Assembly: GCF_000328475.2 (NCBI RefSeq) | Contig: NC_026478.1 | Span: forward strand, 1,674,001 to 1,738,000 | DNA length: 64,000 nucleotides | Direction: 5' to 3' | DNA from: Mycosarcoma maydis | Taxonomy: Eukaryota > Basidiomycota > Ustilaginomycetes > Ustilaginales | Shown here: positions 20,217 to 31,000 of the stretch, piece by piece | How the letters are laid out: every line of letters starts with the position of its first letter | How positions within the stretch are numbered: position 1 is the stretch's first letter | Program-made: the position numbers and the translations under genes | The notes under the pieces: model-generated | What the model was told of the DNA's origin: nothing | The model's database searches: none | What the model saw: the letters and a program-made list of their open reading frames with translations, nothing else

Positions 20217-22898
20217 TTACATGAGCGGCTCGTGCGAGACGGTGCCGTTAGAGTCCGTAACCTCGCCTTCCTGCACCGCGTCGGCCTTTGCCCACTTGTG
20301 TCTCTGCTCCTCCCTGTGCCTCTTTTCGGCCTCCAGGACGTCTTTCGACTTGAATGCGTTGGCTAGCGGGAAGACAGCCGATGCCTTCTGGTCGTACTCG
20401 GGGAGGCTTTCCTGTGACAGTTCTGCGAGTAAAGTGCGTGCCAAGAGGGCAGTTTCGAGCGCCTGGTTTTTGGCGCGGGGCCGTTTGAGGTCGAGGATGG
20501 TAGAGGGGAGGTTGAGGAGCAGGGCGATGGCTTCGTCGCGCCTATCGAGTAGGAGAGCGGTCTTGGCATTGTATAGTACGCTTTCTGGCGTCGATGAAGT
20601 GTCACTCTGCAGGGATTCGGCGTAGAGTGTAGCGATGGGTTTGTCGGCAGCAACAATGTTGGCCAGTGCGCACTCGATCACCGACCCAATCGGTTTCGGT
20701 GCAGCAGACAGCTCAGGCAGCTTTGACTTGAGTCGCACAAGCATCTCGACCACCTTGGCTGTGGTTCCCTCGATCTTGTGAAGCTGGGATACAGCCCTCG
20801 TGGCCAGCAACCAGTTGTTGTCCCTCACCGCCACTTCAAATGTCGCAGTCCACGTCGCCGCTTTACTGCTCGAATGAGTTTGCAAGAACCTCACCCACTT
20901 TTCCGCTAGCTTCAACGGCTTGTCCTTTGCATCCTTGAAAATCTCGAGGCCCTTTGGATCCAAATCAGGCTTCGGTCCAGCATCTTCCACCGACTCACCG
21001 TTCGCCGCGGCTTCTTCGAGCTTCTTCTTCTTCTCGGCTGCCTCGGCTTCCGCTTTGGCAAGACGCTTGGCTTCGGCTTGACGTTGTTTCTTCAACACCT
21101 TCTTCTTTTCGCTTTCCGACAACCCGGCAAGCGCTGCGTCTTCATCCGCTTTGGCCGATTCGATCAATGCTGGCGTAGAAGGGTTGTCGTGCAATAAAGT
21201 GTAGATGTGGACCGCTGCGGTTGCTGCGCGCATGTAGACCGGGTGGGTGCGAAGCTGATCTTCAAAACGAACAAGCTGAACGTACGAACGAAGAGTCATT
21301 TTGCGCATGCAGTACGAGTGGAAATCCAACTGGTCGTCCCAGAACTCTTGGAAGGTCTGATCCAGCTGACTGAGCCTCTTGAGCGCCATTGCGTAGTTGC
21401 ACTCGCGCAGGTGCGATTCGGCTTCTTCGACAAGGTACCATAGCGCTTGCATCTCGTTCAAGTCGTATGTAGGCGAAGGAGCGTCGGGCTTGGTGAACAG
21501 TCCGACGACGCGTTCTGCTTCTTCGGTGTCGTTAACGCGAAGCAGATATTTGGCGGCTTTGGAGTTGAGGAATCGATCCTGACCATCGAGCAGACGCGCA
21601 TCAGTCATGGCCGAGGACGCGCCGAGTAGGTCGCCAGCCCGCTTGAGGATCCGTGCGCGAACCATGTGCAGCTCCGGTAAGGTGGATGAGTGCGAGATGG
21701 CCGAGTCGATGTAGTGCAGAGCCTTTTGCGAGTCGCCTGTAAGCGAGTAGTGCTGGGCGAGGTAGTAGAGCGACCAGAGATACGAGGTAGGTGGGTCAGT
21801 GCCGTCGGCCGAAGGAGCAGAGGTAGGGGCCCATTCGAGGCGAAGCATTTCGACAATTTCTTCGACCGCGGCTTGCTTTGTGGCGTCTTGGTAAAGGGAT
21901 TTGAGATCGGAGAAAAGCGATGGCACACCCTTGACCAGCGCCGACTTGAGGTACGCGGTAGCGTGAGCTCGAAAGTCGTCACCAGTAGCGTGAATGAGAG
22001 CGAGACGCTTGGCAGCGGTCGACTTGGGGTGGTCAGCTTGCAAGCCCTTGAACACTTCAACCGCCTTGCTGTCCGACGAGCTCTGCGAGATTCCGAGCAA
22101 GTTGAGCAGACCGGCAAAGTATCGCTTGTTCTCGGGGTTCGACTGAATAAGCTGTCTCCACAGCGCTTCTGCTTCGTCCTTCTTTTCAAGCCCGGCGAGG
22201 CACCTTGCCTGTGCTTCCTGCTTGCCACGAATATCAACGATATGTTTTTCGCCCGCTTCGATGATATTGAGCGACTCCTGGAACTTGGTTTGCTCTTCCA
22301 AGATACTGGCGTGATACAGAAGCACCTCGCTGTACTCGTAGCTTCTATCCGGAATGTCGCGCATCACATTCTCGTATCCCTCTAGCACGCGCACTGCTGC
22401 GTCCAAGGACCCTGCCAGATGATGGGCCACAGCCAGCCCGACCCAGTTCATCCTGAGATGTGGCTGCATTCGTAGCAACGTCAATCGGTTCTCGACCATC
22501 GGCGGGTAGTTCCTCAACTGTAGCTGCAAGAACGCCGACTCGCGGAGGAGGTTGATGTTCCCACCGCCTTCGATGCGCAATGCTTGAGTATAGCACTTTA
22601 TAGCCTCTTCGTAGTTCTTATCTTGACGATGCAAGATGCCGAGCGCATGCCAGCAGATGAATGAAGTGAGGTCGAGACGAACACCTTTTTTAGCGAGTTC
22701 GATCCCCTCTTCGCGACGGTGGATAGAGCCGAGAAGGAGACCCTTCATAGCTACCGTTTCGCCATGGTCGGGAAACTTCTTCAGGATGGTGTCAGCTGTT
22801 TTCAGGCCGAGCTTGTACTTCTTGGTTTCGTACTCTTGGATAAGTCGCTGGAAGAGGCCTCGCTCCTTGGTGGGGAGCGCCGCGCGCTTTGGCGGCAT
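20217..22898 (-). CDS. nat1: N-terminal acetyltransferase A auxiliary subunit Nat1/Naa15
   Basis: This single-exon gene codes for 893 residues starting MPPKRAALPTKERGLF, a start typical of Naa15. The protein is built of TPR-like helical pairs: LPTKERGLFQRLIQEYETKKY, then LGSIHRREEGIELAKKGV and CWHALGILHRQDKNYEEAIKCY within the first 110 residues. A lysine- and alanine-rich helix at about residues 593-633 precedes the C-terminal domain, as in NARP1 proteins. Yeast Nat1 is 854 and human NAA15 866 residues, so it is full length. Nat1 anchors the catalytic subunit Ard1/Naa10 to the ribosome, where NatA acetylates nascent N termini. In smut fungi nat1 is the known border gene on the bW side of the b locus. 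Confidence 0.95.
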   Translation of the reverse strand: MPPKRAALPTKERGLFQRLIQEYETKKYKLGLKTADTILKKFPDHGETVAMKGLLLGSIHRREEGIELAKKGVRLDLTSFICWHALGILHRQDKNYEEAIKCYTQALRIEGGGNINLLRESAFLQLQLRNYPPMVENRLTLLRMQPHLRMNWVGLAVAHHLAGSLDAAVRVLEGYENVMRDIPDRSYEYSEVLLYHASILEEQTKFQESLNIIEAGEKHIVDIRGKQEAQARCLAGLEKKDEAEALWRQLIQSNPENKRYFAGLLNLLGISQSSSDSKAVEVFKGLQADHPKSTAAKRLALIHATGDDFRAHATAYLKSALVKGVPSLFSDLKSLYQDATKQAAVEEIVEMLRLEWAPTSAPSADGTDPPTSYLWSLYYLAQHYSLTGDSQKALHYIDSAISHSSTLPELHMVRARILKRAGDLLGASSAMTDARLLDGQDRFLNSKAAKYLLRVNDTEEAERVVGLFTKPDAPSPTYDLNEMQALWYLVEEAESHLRECNYAMALKRLSQLDQTFQEFWDDQLDFHSYCMRKMTLRSYVQLVRFEDQLRTHPVYMRAATAAVHIYTLLHDNPSTPALIESAKADEDAALAGLSESEKKKVLKKQRQAEAKRLAKAEAEAAEKKKKLEEAAANGESVEDAGPKPDLDPKGLEIFKDAKDKPLKLAEKWVRFLQTHSSSKAATWTATFEVAVRDNNWLLATRAVSQLHKIEGTTAKVVEMLVRLKSKLPELSAAPKPIGSVIECALANIVAADKPIATLYAESLQSDTSSTPESVLYNAKTALLLDRRDEAIALLLNLPSTILDLKRPRAKNQALETALLARTLLAELSQESLPEYDQKASAVFPLANAFKSKDVLEAEKRHREEQRHKWAKADAVQEGEVTDSNGTVSHEPLM

Positions 22899-23528
22899 AT
22901 TGGCGAGGCGAGTGTCGGAGTCGGTGGTGAGATGAGCACACGGATGGCCTCTCAGACGGAGAGGCTGCTAAGCTGCCTTTTTTGACCGTTCGATGCGGAG
23001 AGGAGCGAACTAGAAGATGGAAGTGAGATTGGTTGCCAGTACGACTCAAGCTATTGTGCTAGTTACCCGTGCGTTGCAGGTAAGTGACTTGGCAAAAAAG
23101 CGTGATCTTCTTCCGATTTTTGTCGCGCGAAAAACCCGAACAGTCCACAGAATCACGAATGAGGCGGCACACCACGATGTTCTTCCTATCTTGTGATCAC
23201 ATTCACGATTTCGCGTTTCTTGTTCCGTCCGGCTGGGTTTGGGAGTCGTGAGTGGTTTAGTCCAGGGATTTTTGTGCCAATGTTCAACCGCCTCAACACA
23301 CAAACATGATTCGAGCCAAAAGTCCGATTCACGATTCACGATTCACGATTCACGATTCGTGATTTGTGATTCGGCGCTCATGCACCTCCACGCCGACACA
23401 CGCGACTGCCCAGCTCTCTGGCCGGATAATCCACGTTTACTCTTCTTGCTCATCAACCATCACTATCAAGCCCGATCCATCTACGGCTCGAGGGGTGCCG
23501 CTAATCAATCCCCTTTACTAACACACAG
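22899..23528. other. Divergent intergenic region with heptamer array
   Basis: This region lies between the nat1 start and the first supported coding sequence of the membrane protein gene. It contains inverted heptamers near 23149 and 23200, a CGTGAGT variant at 23244-23254, and the longest heptamer array of the window at 23326-23374. A short first exon of the downstream gene may be hidden here. Confidence 0.5.
23326..23374. repeat. Tandem heptamer array ATTCACG
   Basis: Four perfect ATTCACG units occupy 23327-23354, followed by the variants ATTCGTG, ATTTGTG and ATTCGGC, so the array switches orientation within its length. It is the largest cluster of the dispersed family. Confidence 0.85.
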
Positions 23529-24655
23529 CCAAGATAGTCGACCTCAACCCGGCTGCAGCCGTGCAAGCTGCTACGCCGTTCGTCTCCTCGTCCACGTTGC
23601 ACTCCGCGCCATCTTATCCGCAGTACAACGATCCGCCTTCCTCGGCTTTTGCAACGACGTCGAGCTCTTCCGGTAGGACTCGACAAAGACACCATATAGC
23701 TGATCCAATCGTAGCATCTGGTGCATCAGCAGGACCTTCCTACGCACAGTCAAGCTCTGTTCCCAACGGCGCGGTTCGTCGAACAGCCCCCGCTGCAGCA
23801 CACGCCAAGAACGTATTCTCCATCTCTACGCAGCGTTGGGCCAAACGTCTAGTCGAAATGACTAGTCCATACCCAACCAATGGGCACGCCGGCAACGGAG
23901 CAGCAGGAGCACCACACGAAGTCTCCATCGGCGTAGGCACCGTCTACGACCAATCCGCCTTCGGTTCCGACCCTTACTCTCGAGTACCCACGGACGACTC
24001 GTTAAACCCTACACCTTCACGATCACACTACTTTCTCTCCAGAGATGAGATCCTCAAAGGAGTAGCGAATCGGTTTGTACATTCGAGCGCGTATCTGTGG
24101 TTTTACGCTGGAATGGCACTCGCTTCGCTCCTTACGGTGGTCATCAGTCTCACGTCCGAATGCCCCGGTTCGCTTTTCTACGGTCTCGAGCTGGCCATCA
24201 ACCTGCTCCTCATCGCCGAAGTAGGAATCAGACTAGTGGCGTTCGGAAAACAGTTCTGGAAAAGCACATACAACGTTGTTGATCTCGGACTGGTGTTGTT
24301 ATGCGCGATCACGTTGCTGGTCATTTTCTTCCATCACGAATGCTCGCCTTTCCGTCGGTCGCCGAGCTATCCAGATGACGATGTGCCGACACAAGGCAGG
24401 TCGGGCAAAAGCGAAGAGCTGCTGGATTCGATTTTGCTGATTGGAAGAAATGTCGTGCAGGCTTTGAGGCTGGTGTCGATCGTCAGGAGGTCCAGAAGCA
24501 ACGTTACCAGCAGGCCGACGAGGATCGAGATCGGGAACCGGCCGTATTCGCTCGATCTGGATTTGGAGGATGAAGGCGCAATGGCGAGGGATAGGATCAG
24601 GATAGGCGAGGAAGAAAGGGCCCCGCTCTTCGATGCTGATGATGACGAGTTGTAG
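23529..24655 (+). CDS. Voltage-sensor-like four-helix membrane protein (5' end uncertain)
   Basis: The frame is open from 23522 to the stop at 24655, but has no ATG before 23852. I place the exon start after the CACAG acceptor at 23528, preceded by CTAAT near 23501, and assume a short upstream exon that I cannot define. One phase-compatible candidate is ATG 23380 to 23434, but its donor GTTTAC is poor. The N-terminal ~185 residues are serine-rich. Four hydrophobic helices follow, coded at about 24088-24150, 24172-24243, 24273-24330 and 24433-24504. The second carries an E and an R, and the last has regularly spaced arginines (NVVQALRLVSIVRRSRSN), like S4 of a voltage sensor. No pore helices follow. 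It resembles small fungal vacuolar or membrane proteins with an ion-transport-like domain, such as yeast YPL162C. The function is unknown. Confidence 0.7.
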
Positions 24656-24928
24656 CTTGGTTTTGATCCATTTTGACGAGCAACTTGACACGCACACGCG
24701 TACACGTGACAACCAACTTAATCTGCGTTCGCACCTCGTCCGTCTATGTCCTGAATGAAATCTGTGCAGGCGCATTTGGTGTCGTCTGTCGCTGCTCGCC
24801 GTAGCAACAACTGTCAGTTCGCACCACAGGTCCTCACACGCAACTGCGATTATGATAGTAGGGAATCGTTTATTACTACACTACATACAAAACGTCGATC
24901 GACAAGTATCATCAGAGATCATCATTGT

Positions 24929-26848
24929 TCAGGCCTTCTCGTGCGGATAGTGGTTGTGCTGGTATGCCGTGCCTGAGGCGCTACCCGCTACACTGTCATA
25001 GCCAGGCGGACCGGCGCTGCTCTGGTAGTCATCGTACTGGTTCCCTTCCACGTTGGGGTATCCTTGCCCTGGGACCATGGTAGACGAAGACGGTTCGCCA
25101 CGATGATCAGGGTACTGACTCATGTTGCCTACGGATGGATAGGAAGAGTGGTACTGTTGATGCTGCTGCTGTTGTGTCTGATGGTCGTATGCGGACGAGG
25201 CGTAGTGGTTGTAACCAGATTCGTGTGTTGTCTCGAGTGGTTGTTGCGAGGAGCTGGGTGTGACAGATGCCAGACCAAAGCCGTCGTCGATGGTGCCTTG
25301 ACGTCGATCGGCAGGCGCGGAACTACCGTCATAGACGATCTCGTGCGGCTCAGCAACGCCATGTTGTGGGATGGGCGGCAGAGTCCGCGACCCCATCACA
25401 CGCGAGCCTCCAGAAGTAGCTGCCGGATCGTTGTAGCGCTGCACAAAGCCAGACCCGGATGGACCAAATGTAGCCCCCGAGTACTCGGCGGCATGGCCAT
25501 AATCGCTCGTGGGCTGACGACGGAAGTTGCTACCGCTCGATGCAATCATATTACCGTATTCGTCGTACTGCGGCTGCTGCTGAGTTTGAGACGAGTACTG
25601 GCTGTGCTGTGGGAAATCGGGCATAGGCGGAGGCGATGAAACTTGAGGGTACGGTCGTGGTGCAGGCGTGAGCGAATCCTCGCGGAACGGTTGAGGCCCG
25701 ACGCCAGGGAGGTAGGTTGCGTCGCTGTGACTCGTCGACATGCCGCCGCCGCCGGCAGCAGCAGAATGGGCGCTGTTCTGTCTCTGGGCGCTCAAGTTGT
25801 GTGCTCCGTAGCCAGCGGAATTGTTGAGCATGGGCGGCGAGTTGGAAAAATCTTCGGTGCGACTTGCTTGTGCCTGTCTTCTACCATAACCTTGACCGAC
25901 GCCGTTGATGACCGAGCCGCCAGTTATGGCAGCGGCGCAAGTGCTACCTGTGCGGGCGAAATCGCCGTTGGTTGAGTAGGCAAGACCGGGTTGGCTATGG
26001 CTGGCTCCTTCCGCGTAGACACCATTGTCATAGTCATTCTTGAGCGGCACCTCGTGTTCGGTCTCATACTCGGCAAACTTGGGCAGATCTTGGCGTCTTG
26101 TGTTTCGGTCGAGCGTGGCCTGTCTGTGTTTTCTGTCAGCCTCTGCATCAAGGGCATCCATACGCATCTGTGAGCTGTAATTGTCTCGCACTGGCGCATT
26201 GGGGCGCGCGCCGTAGGCATTGTCGAGATGCGAGTCCTTGACGCGGTTGCGCCTTCTTCGACTGCAGATGCCGCAGCTGAAAGCACAGCCTGCGAGGAAC
26301 ATAAGAATCCATGCTGCCAGCGTCATCCAGATGGCCATGCCGAGCGAAGCAGAGGCACCATTGATCGAATCAATGCGCTTCTTGGCGATGATGAAAAGCG
26401 CGAGGTCGAGGCCAAAGGCAACGAGGGCGATGAAGGCACCGATGCCCGTGACGAAGCTGCCAAAGCAGTTGGTGGAGAATTCGCGACAGTGCGAGATGAG
26501 ACCCAAAAGCACAGAGACGACGGCAAAGGCGAGGGCGATTGGGTGGAGGATAAGAGTATAGGTGAGGCCCTTGATAACAGCCGAGGTGTATCTGCTGCCG
26601 ACAACCTGGATTCCGAGAAGCTGGTTGGGATCGAATGAATAGCCAAGCGTAGGATCGTTGCAGGTGTTACCGAGACAGTAGCCTAGTGTGCCAAGGCGGG
26701 CAACCTGGCCGCTTTGGGGGCCATTGCCACCGATGGTTGCCTCGAGAAAGTAGATAGACTTGATGATGGGGGTTGAGATGGTAACCAGGCCGAGCAGAAC
26801 GGCGGCCGCCAGAGTAAGAAGCGTACCTGGCGTGGCCGGGCGAATCAT
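24929..26848 (-). CDS. RIM9: pH-response regulator PalI/Rim9
   Basis: This single-exon gene codes for 639 residues. The first membrane segment (residues 8-28) is an uncleaved or signal-anchor helix. An extracellular loop follows with the cysteine pair in YCLGNTCNDP and the GYSFDP block, then three more helices at about 95-118, 131-155 and 170-194, and a CSRRRRN stop-transfer end. This is the SUR7/PalI layout. The remaining 440 residues are a cytosolic Q-, S-, G- and Y-rich tail with many histidine and proline residues. Rim9/PalI assists the seven-helix sensor Rim21/PalH at the plasma membrane in ambient alkaline pH signalling through the Rim101/PacC pathway. The long tail is usual in basidiomycete and filamentous members. 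The gene is convergent with the membrane protein gene, with a 273-base gap. Confidence 0.9.
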   Translation of the reverse strand: MIRPATPGTLLTLAAAVLLGLVTISTPIIKSIYFLEATIGGNGPQSGQVARLGTLGYCLGNTCNDPTLGYSFDPNQLLGIQVVGSRYTSAVIKGLTYTLILHPIALAFAVVSVLLGLISHCREFSTNCFGSFVTGIGAFIALVAFGLDLALFIIAKKRIDSINGASASLGMAIWMTLAAWILMFLAGCAFSCGICSRRRRNRVKDSHLDNAYGARPNAPVRDNYSSQMRMDALDAEADRKHRQATLDRNTRRQDLPKFAEYETEHEVPLKNDYDNGVYAEGASHSQPGLAYSTNGDFARTGSTCAAAITGGSVINGVGQGYGRRQAQASRTEDFSNSPPMLNNSAGYGAHNLSAQRQNSAHSAAAGGGGMSTSHSDATYLPGVGPQPFREDSLTPAPRPYPQVSSPPPMPDFPQHSQYSSQTQQQPQYDEYGNMIASSGSNFRRQPTSDYGHAAEYSGATFGPSGSGFVQRYNDPAATSGGSRVMGSRTLPPIPQHGVAEPHEIVYDGSSAPADRRQGTIDDGFGLASVTPSSSQQPLETTHESGYNHYASSAYDHQTQQQQHQQYHSSYPSVGNMSQYPDHRGEPSSSTMVPGQGYPNVEGNQYDDYQSSAGPPGYDSVAGSASGTAYQHNHYPHEKA

Positions 26849-28040
26849 GATGGCGACGGTGACGGCAACGCCAAAGCCGGGTGCTATAAGCGGGGTACGG
26901 AGAGCTACGGACCGTGACTAGTTGTCAGACATGCAGGAGCGAGATGTTGAAGCTGCGCGATAGGGTGTCTGTGCGGGTTGGATTGTTGCTTCACGGTACC
27001 TTTATACTGAAGATGCAGTGCGGAAAAAAGCGGGTTTTGCTGCCTGCGATGGCATGCAAGCTTGGGATGATGGCTGAGAAGATACTTATGCCGTCAGCTT
27101 TTCATAAGATAGAAGCAACGTGGAGGAAGCCAAGCCGACAAAGTGGTAAAGTAGCATGCGGGGACGAGAATGTGGTCTTGGCGAGGTTGCCGAGAAATTC
27201 GCCAGACAACCGTGAATCGTGAATCGTGAATGCTAATCACGAATGCTAATGCTACTCTGTAAGTTAATGAATGCGAATAGGGGTCAAGTGGCCAAAAAGC
27301 TCATGAATTCCTCCTGATTGCAGTGCAGTCATGAGTCGTGAGTGATGCACTTTTTAGCACCGCCTCGTGCCTCGCAAGAAATCACAGAAGCACGAAACAC
27401 GAACCGTGAATCGTAAATCGTGAATGATCATGTTCAACATCTCGCATCCTGAGTGCTCTAACATCGTTTGACAGAAGGCGTGGGGACACGTGACACAGAA
27501 AATGTCACGAATAGTCACGAGTTAGTTAACGGTTGTGACTTGAGCTCCACTTGGTGCTTTAACCTAGCACAAAGCGTGAAGGTGAAGGTGGCTCGAGCGA
27601 ACTGGGCTCCACGCACAGCCTCTCGATTTGTGTGGAATTCGTGATAAACTTACAGCCTGGCCTCACCCAGGTAACTCACGACTGCAGCTCCGCCGGTGCT
27701 GTGTGTAGCTATGTGCCTGTCTCGATTTAAAATCAAGACTAATCGTGAATTATTGGCCGGCTCAGAATCGTGAATCGCACCGAGCAGCACCGATCTGAAT
27801 CCCAAGCGAATCAGCTGCGATGGCGCTGTGGCAGCAGCTACGTGCATCTTGTCTGCCGTCACAAATACTGCCTGCCTTTCCGTGCCTGTGCGGCTCAGTG
27901 ACTTCGACCCTTGATTTGCTTGCTAGCGTCTCTCCACACCGCAGCTTGCCTCACATACTTCTAGTTTGGTCCATCGCCCATCGTCTTTCCCAATCGAGAC
28001 ACCGCAACGTCTACCCCACATCGCTGCTCGAGTAGCAAAG
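26849..28040. other. Divergent intergenic region, RIM9 / SLA2, rich in heptamers
   Basis: This 1.2-kb region holds the promoters of two divergent genes. Heptamer clusters lie at 27210-27246 (three tandem CGTGAAT plus an inverted copy), 27404-27426, 27741-27752 and 27764-27777, with a CGTGAGT variant at 27334-27345. A TCGATTTAAAATC block at 27721-27733 precedes a heptamer. No RNA gene or credible frame is seen. Confidence 0.55.
27210..27246. repeat. Heptamer cluster CGTGAAT x3 with inverted copy
   Basis: Three tandem CGTGAAT units are followed by GCTAATCACGAATGCTAATG, which carries an inverted unit flanked by a repeated GCTAAT. Confidence 0.8.
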
Positions 28041-31000
28041 ATGGCGCGTTTCGATGATCACCTCCCCACGCGGCCTGTCGACCGCGACAAGGCCGAATCT
28101 GAGCTCTCCATTCATATCAAAAAGGCTACCAGCAATGACGAATCCGCCCCAAAGCAGAAGCACGTCCGCAAGTGCATTGTTTACACCTGGGACTACCGCA
28201 CGTCTCAGTCCATCTGGACTGGCCTCCGCGTCCAGCCTATCCTGAGTGATGAAGTTCAGACTTTCAAGGCGCTCATTCTCGTTCACAAGGTGCTTCAAGA
28301 AGGCCACCAGGTCGTCCTCAAAGAGGCTCAGGCACAGATCGGATGGTTCGAGACCTGCGCCCGTACCATCGGCGCTGACAGCATGCGTGGTTATGGCTCG
28401 CTCATCCGCGCCTACGTCAACTTTATCCTCGCCAAGCTTCGCTTCCACCGTCATCACAAGGAGTTCAATGGTCTTTTCGAATACGAAGAATACATTTCAC
28501 TCAAAAACATCGATAACCCCGACGAGGGCTACGAGACCATCATGGACCTCATGAACCTCCAGGACCAGATTGAGCAATTCCAGAAGCTCGTCTTTGCTCA
28601 TTTCCGCGGCTCGGCTAACAACGAGTGTCGCATCTCTGCACTTGTCCCTCTCGTCAAGGAGAGCTACGGTATCTACAAGTTTCTCACCTCCATGCTTCGC
28701 GCTATGCATCGACGCACTGACGCCAGCGATGCGCTGCAGCCATTGCGAGAGCGCTACGACTCGCAGCATCACCGCCTCCGCAAGTTTTACTACGAATGCG
28801 CCAACCTCAAGTACCTCACCTCGCTCATCAACGTTCCCAAGCTCAATCATGAACCCCCCAATCTATTCGAGCTTCCCGAAGAAGGACCTTACCTCCCACC
28901 TCGTCAGACCCCCAAGGCACCCACCCCAGAACCTGGTCCGTCCCAGGCCGAGATCGATGAACAAGCTCGTCTGCTCAAACAGTACGAGGATAAGCAGACT
29001 GCGCTCAAAGCACAGGAAGAGGCAGAAAGGCAAAGACAATCGGACCTTGCAGCCAAGCAGCAGCGCGACTTTGAAGAGCAGCAACGTCTACAGGCCGAGC
29101 AACAGCGACTTGCACAGGAGCAACTAATGCGTGCCCAGATGGACCAGATGCAGGGCGGTCGACTCGCCGAACTCGAGCGCGAGATCCTTGCCATGCGTGG
29201 ACAGTACGAGCGCGACCAGCTCATGCTTGAGCAGTACGACCGACGTGTCAAGGCGCTCGAGACTGAGCTCGCCAACATTGGCCAAAACTTTGGCGCACAG
29301 ATGCAAGGCAAGGACGAGATCATCAAGCAGCTCCAGGACCAGGTCACGCTCTGGCGCAACAAGTACGAGGCTCTTGCCAAGCTCTACTCACAGCTCCGAT
29401 CCGAGCACCTCGAGATGCTCGGCAAGTACAAGCAGATGCAGATCAAGGCTGGCAGTGCTCAAGAGGCCGTCGACAAGATGGAACGCATGGAGCGCGACGT
29501 AAAGGCCAAAAATCTCGAGCTTGCCGACATGATCCGCGAACGCGATCGTGCCCGCTTCGATCTTGACAGGATCAAGGCGAGCCAGAAGGAAGAGTTCGAC
29601 CGTCTCAAGCGCGACCTCATGTTTGCCAACGAACGTGCCGAAGATGCCACTCGCGCCAAGAGCTCCGAGCTTTCCGGCATGATGTCAACCCTCAATCGCC
29701 AGATCGCTGAGCTTGAAGACGCCTTGCGCGAGAAGCGTATGGAGGCGGATGCACGCGACGCCGAGCTGGCTCGTATCCGAGATGAGAAGGATGCCGAACT
29801 CGCCATCATGCAGGAGGGCATGGATGCCACCATCAAGCAGCTGTCTGACATGCAGCTCAACCAGGGCGAAAACGACCAGGCTGTCAATGCTCAGATCGAC
29901 ACACTCATCCTGGATAACACCAAAAAGCTCAATGCCATCATCGACTCCATCCTGCAGGCGTGCGTCGACAAGATCGACGATGCGCTTTACGAGCTCGAGT
30001 CACCTTCAGGTACCGGCAACACCACGGCTACGCCCGAGTACGTACTGTCGATGATTGAAAAAGGTACCACTTCCACCAACGAGTTCGCCACCGTCTTCTC
30101 ATTGTACCTGTCAGGCGAGGTTGGCGGCGAGCACGTCGAGGTCATCAAGCGTGCCAATCAGTTGGCGCAGACCATCAGCGACACGCTCACCAGCACAAAG
30201 GGAATCACCCGTCTGGCACAGAGCGACGACGCTGCCGACAAGCTCCTCAACACGGGTCGCGAAACCGGCAATGTGCTTTTGCGCTTCTTCAGCAACCTAC
30301 AGTCGTACCGTCTGGCCGGTGTCGCGCCTGCTCAGCGTCGCGATGTTGTGGCGCGTCAGAACATGGAGGCACGCTCTGCGTTTGCTAACCTCAACAGCGT
30401 GGTCGAGACCATGGTCAAGGCGGGCAACACGATGCTTGCCAATGCCAATGGCGATATTGGTGACATTGTGGAACGCGAGATGATGAACGCTGCCTCTGCA
30501 ATCGATGCTGCCACCGCCAAGTTACAGGCTCTTTTGTCGAGGCCGAGGGATCACAACAAGTACTCTGCAGTCGATCTGCAAGTGCACGATGCAATTCTGG
30601 AGGCATCGCTAGCCATCACGCGTGCCATTGCCGGTTTGATCAAGGCTGCTACCGAATCGCAACAGGAGATCGTCTCCAAGGGCCGTGGATCGTCGACCAA
30701 CCAGCAGTTTTACAAGAAGAACAACCGCTGGACCGAGGGTCTCATTTCGGCCGCTCGTGCTGTTGCATTCGCTACTACGATGCTGATCGAAGCTGCCGAT
30801 GGTGTCATTATGGGTACACACTCGCTCGAGCAGCTTATTGTCGCATCCAACGAAGTCTCGGCCGCTACTGCCCAAGTGGTGGCCGCTTCGCGTGTCAAGG
30901 CTGAATTCATGTCGAAAACTCAAGACAGACTCGAGCGAGCAGCTAAGGCAGTCACCGATGCATGCAGAGCACTCGTTAAGCAAGTCAAGACCATCACGGA

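Noticed and set aside
23561..23563. Start of the membrane protein at 23561
   Set aside because: This codon is GTG. Nuclear genes of fungi start at ATG, and the frame stays open upstream to 23522, so it is not a real start.
30195..30203. Sixth ACAAAGGGA site
   Set aside because: It lies inside SLA2 coding sequence far from b and about one such hit is expected by chance.
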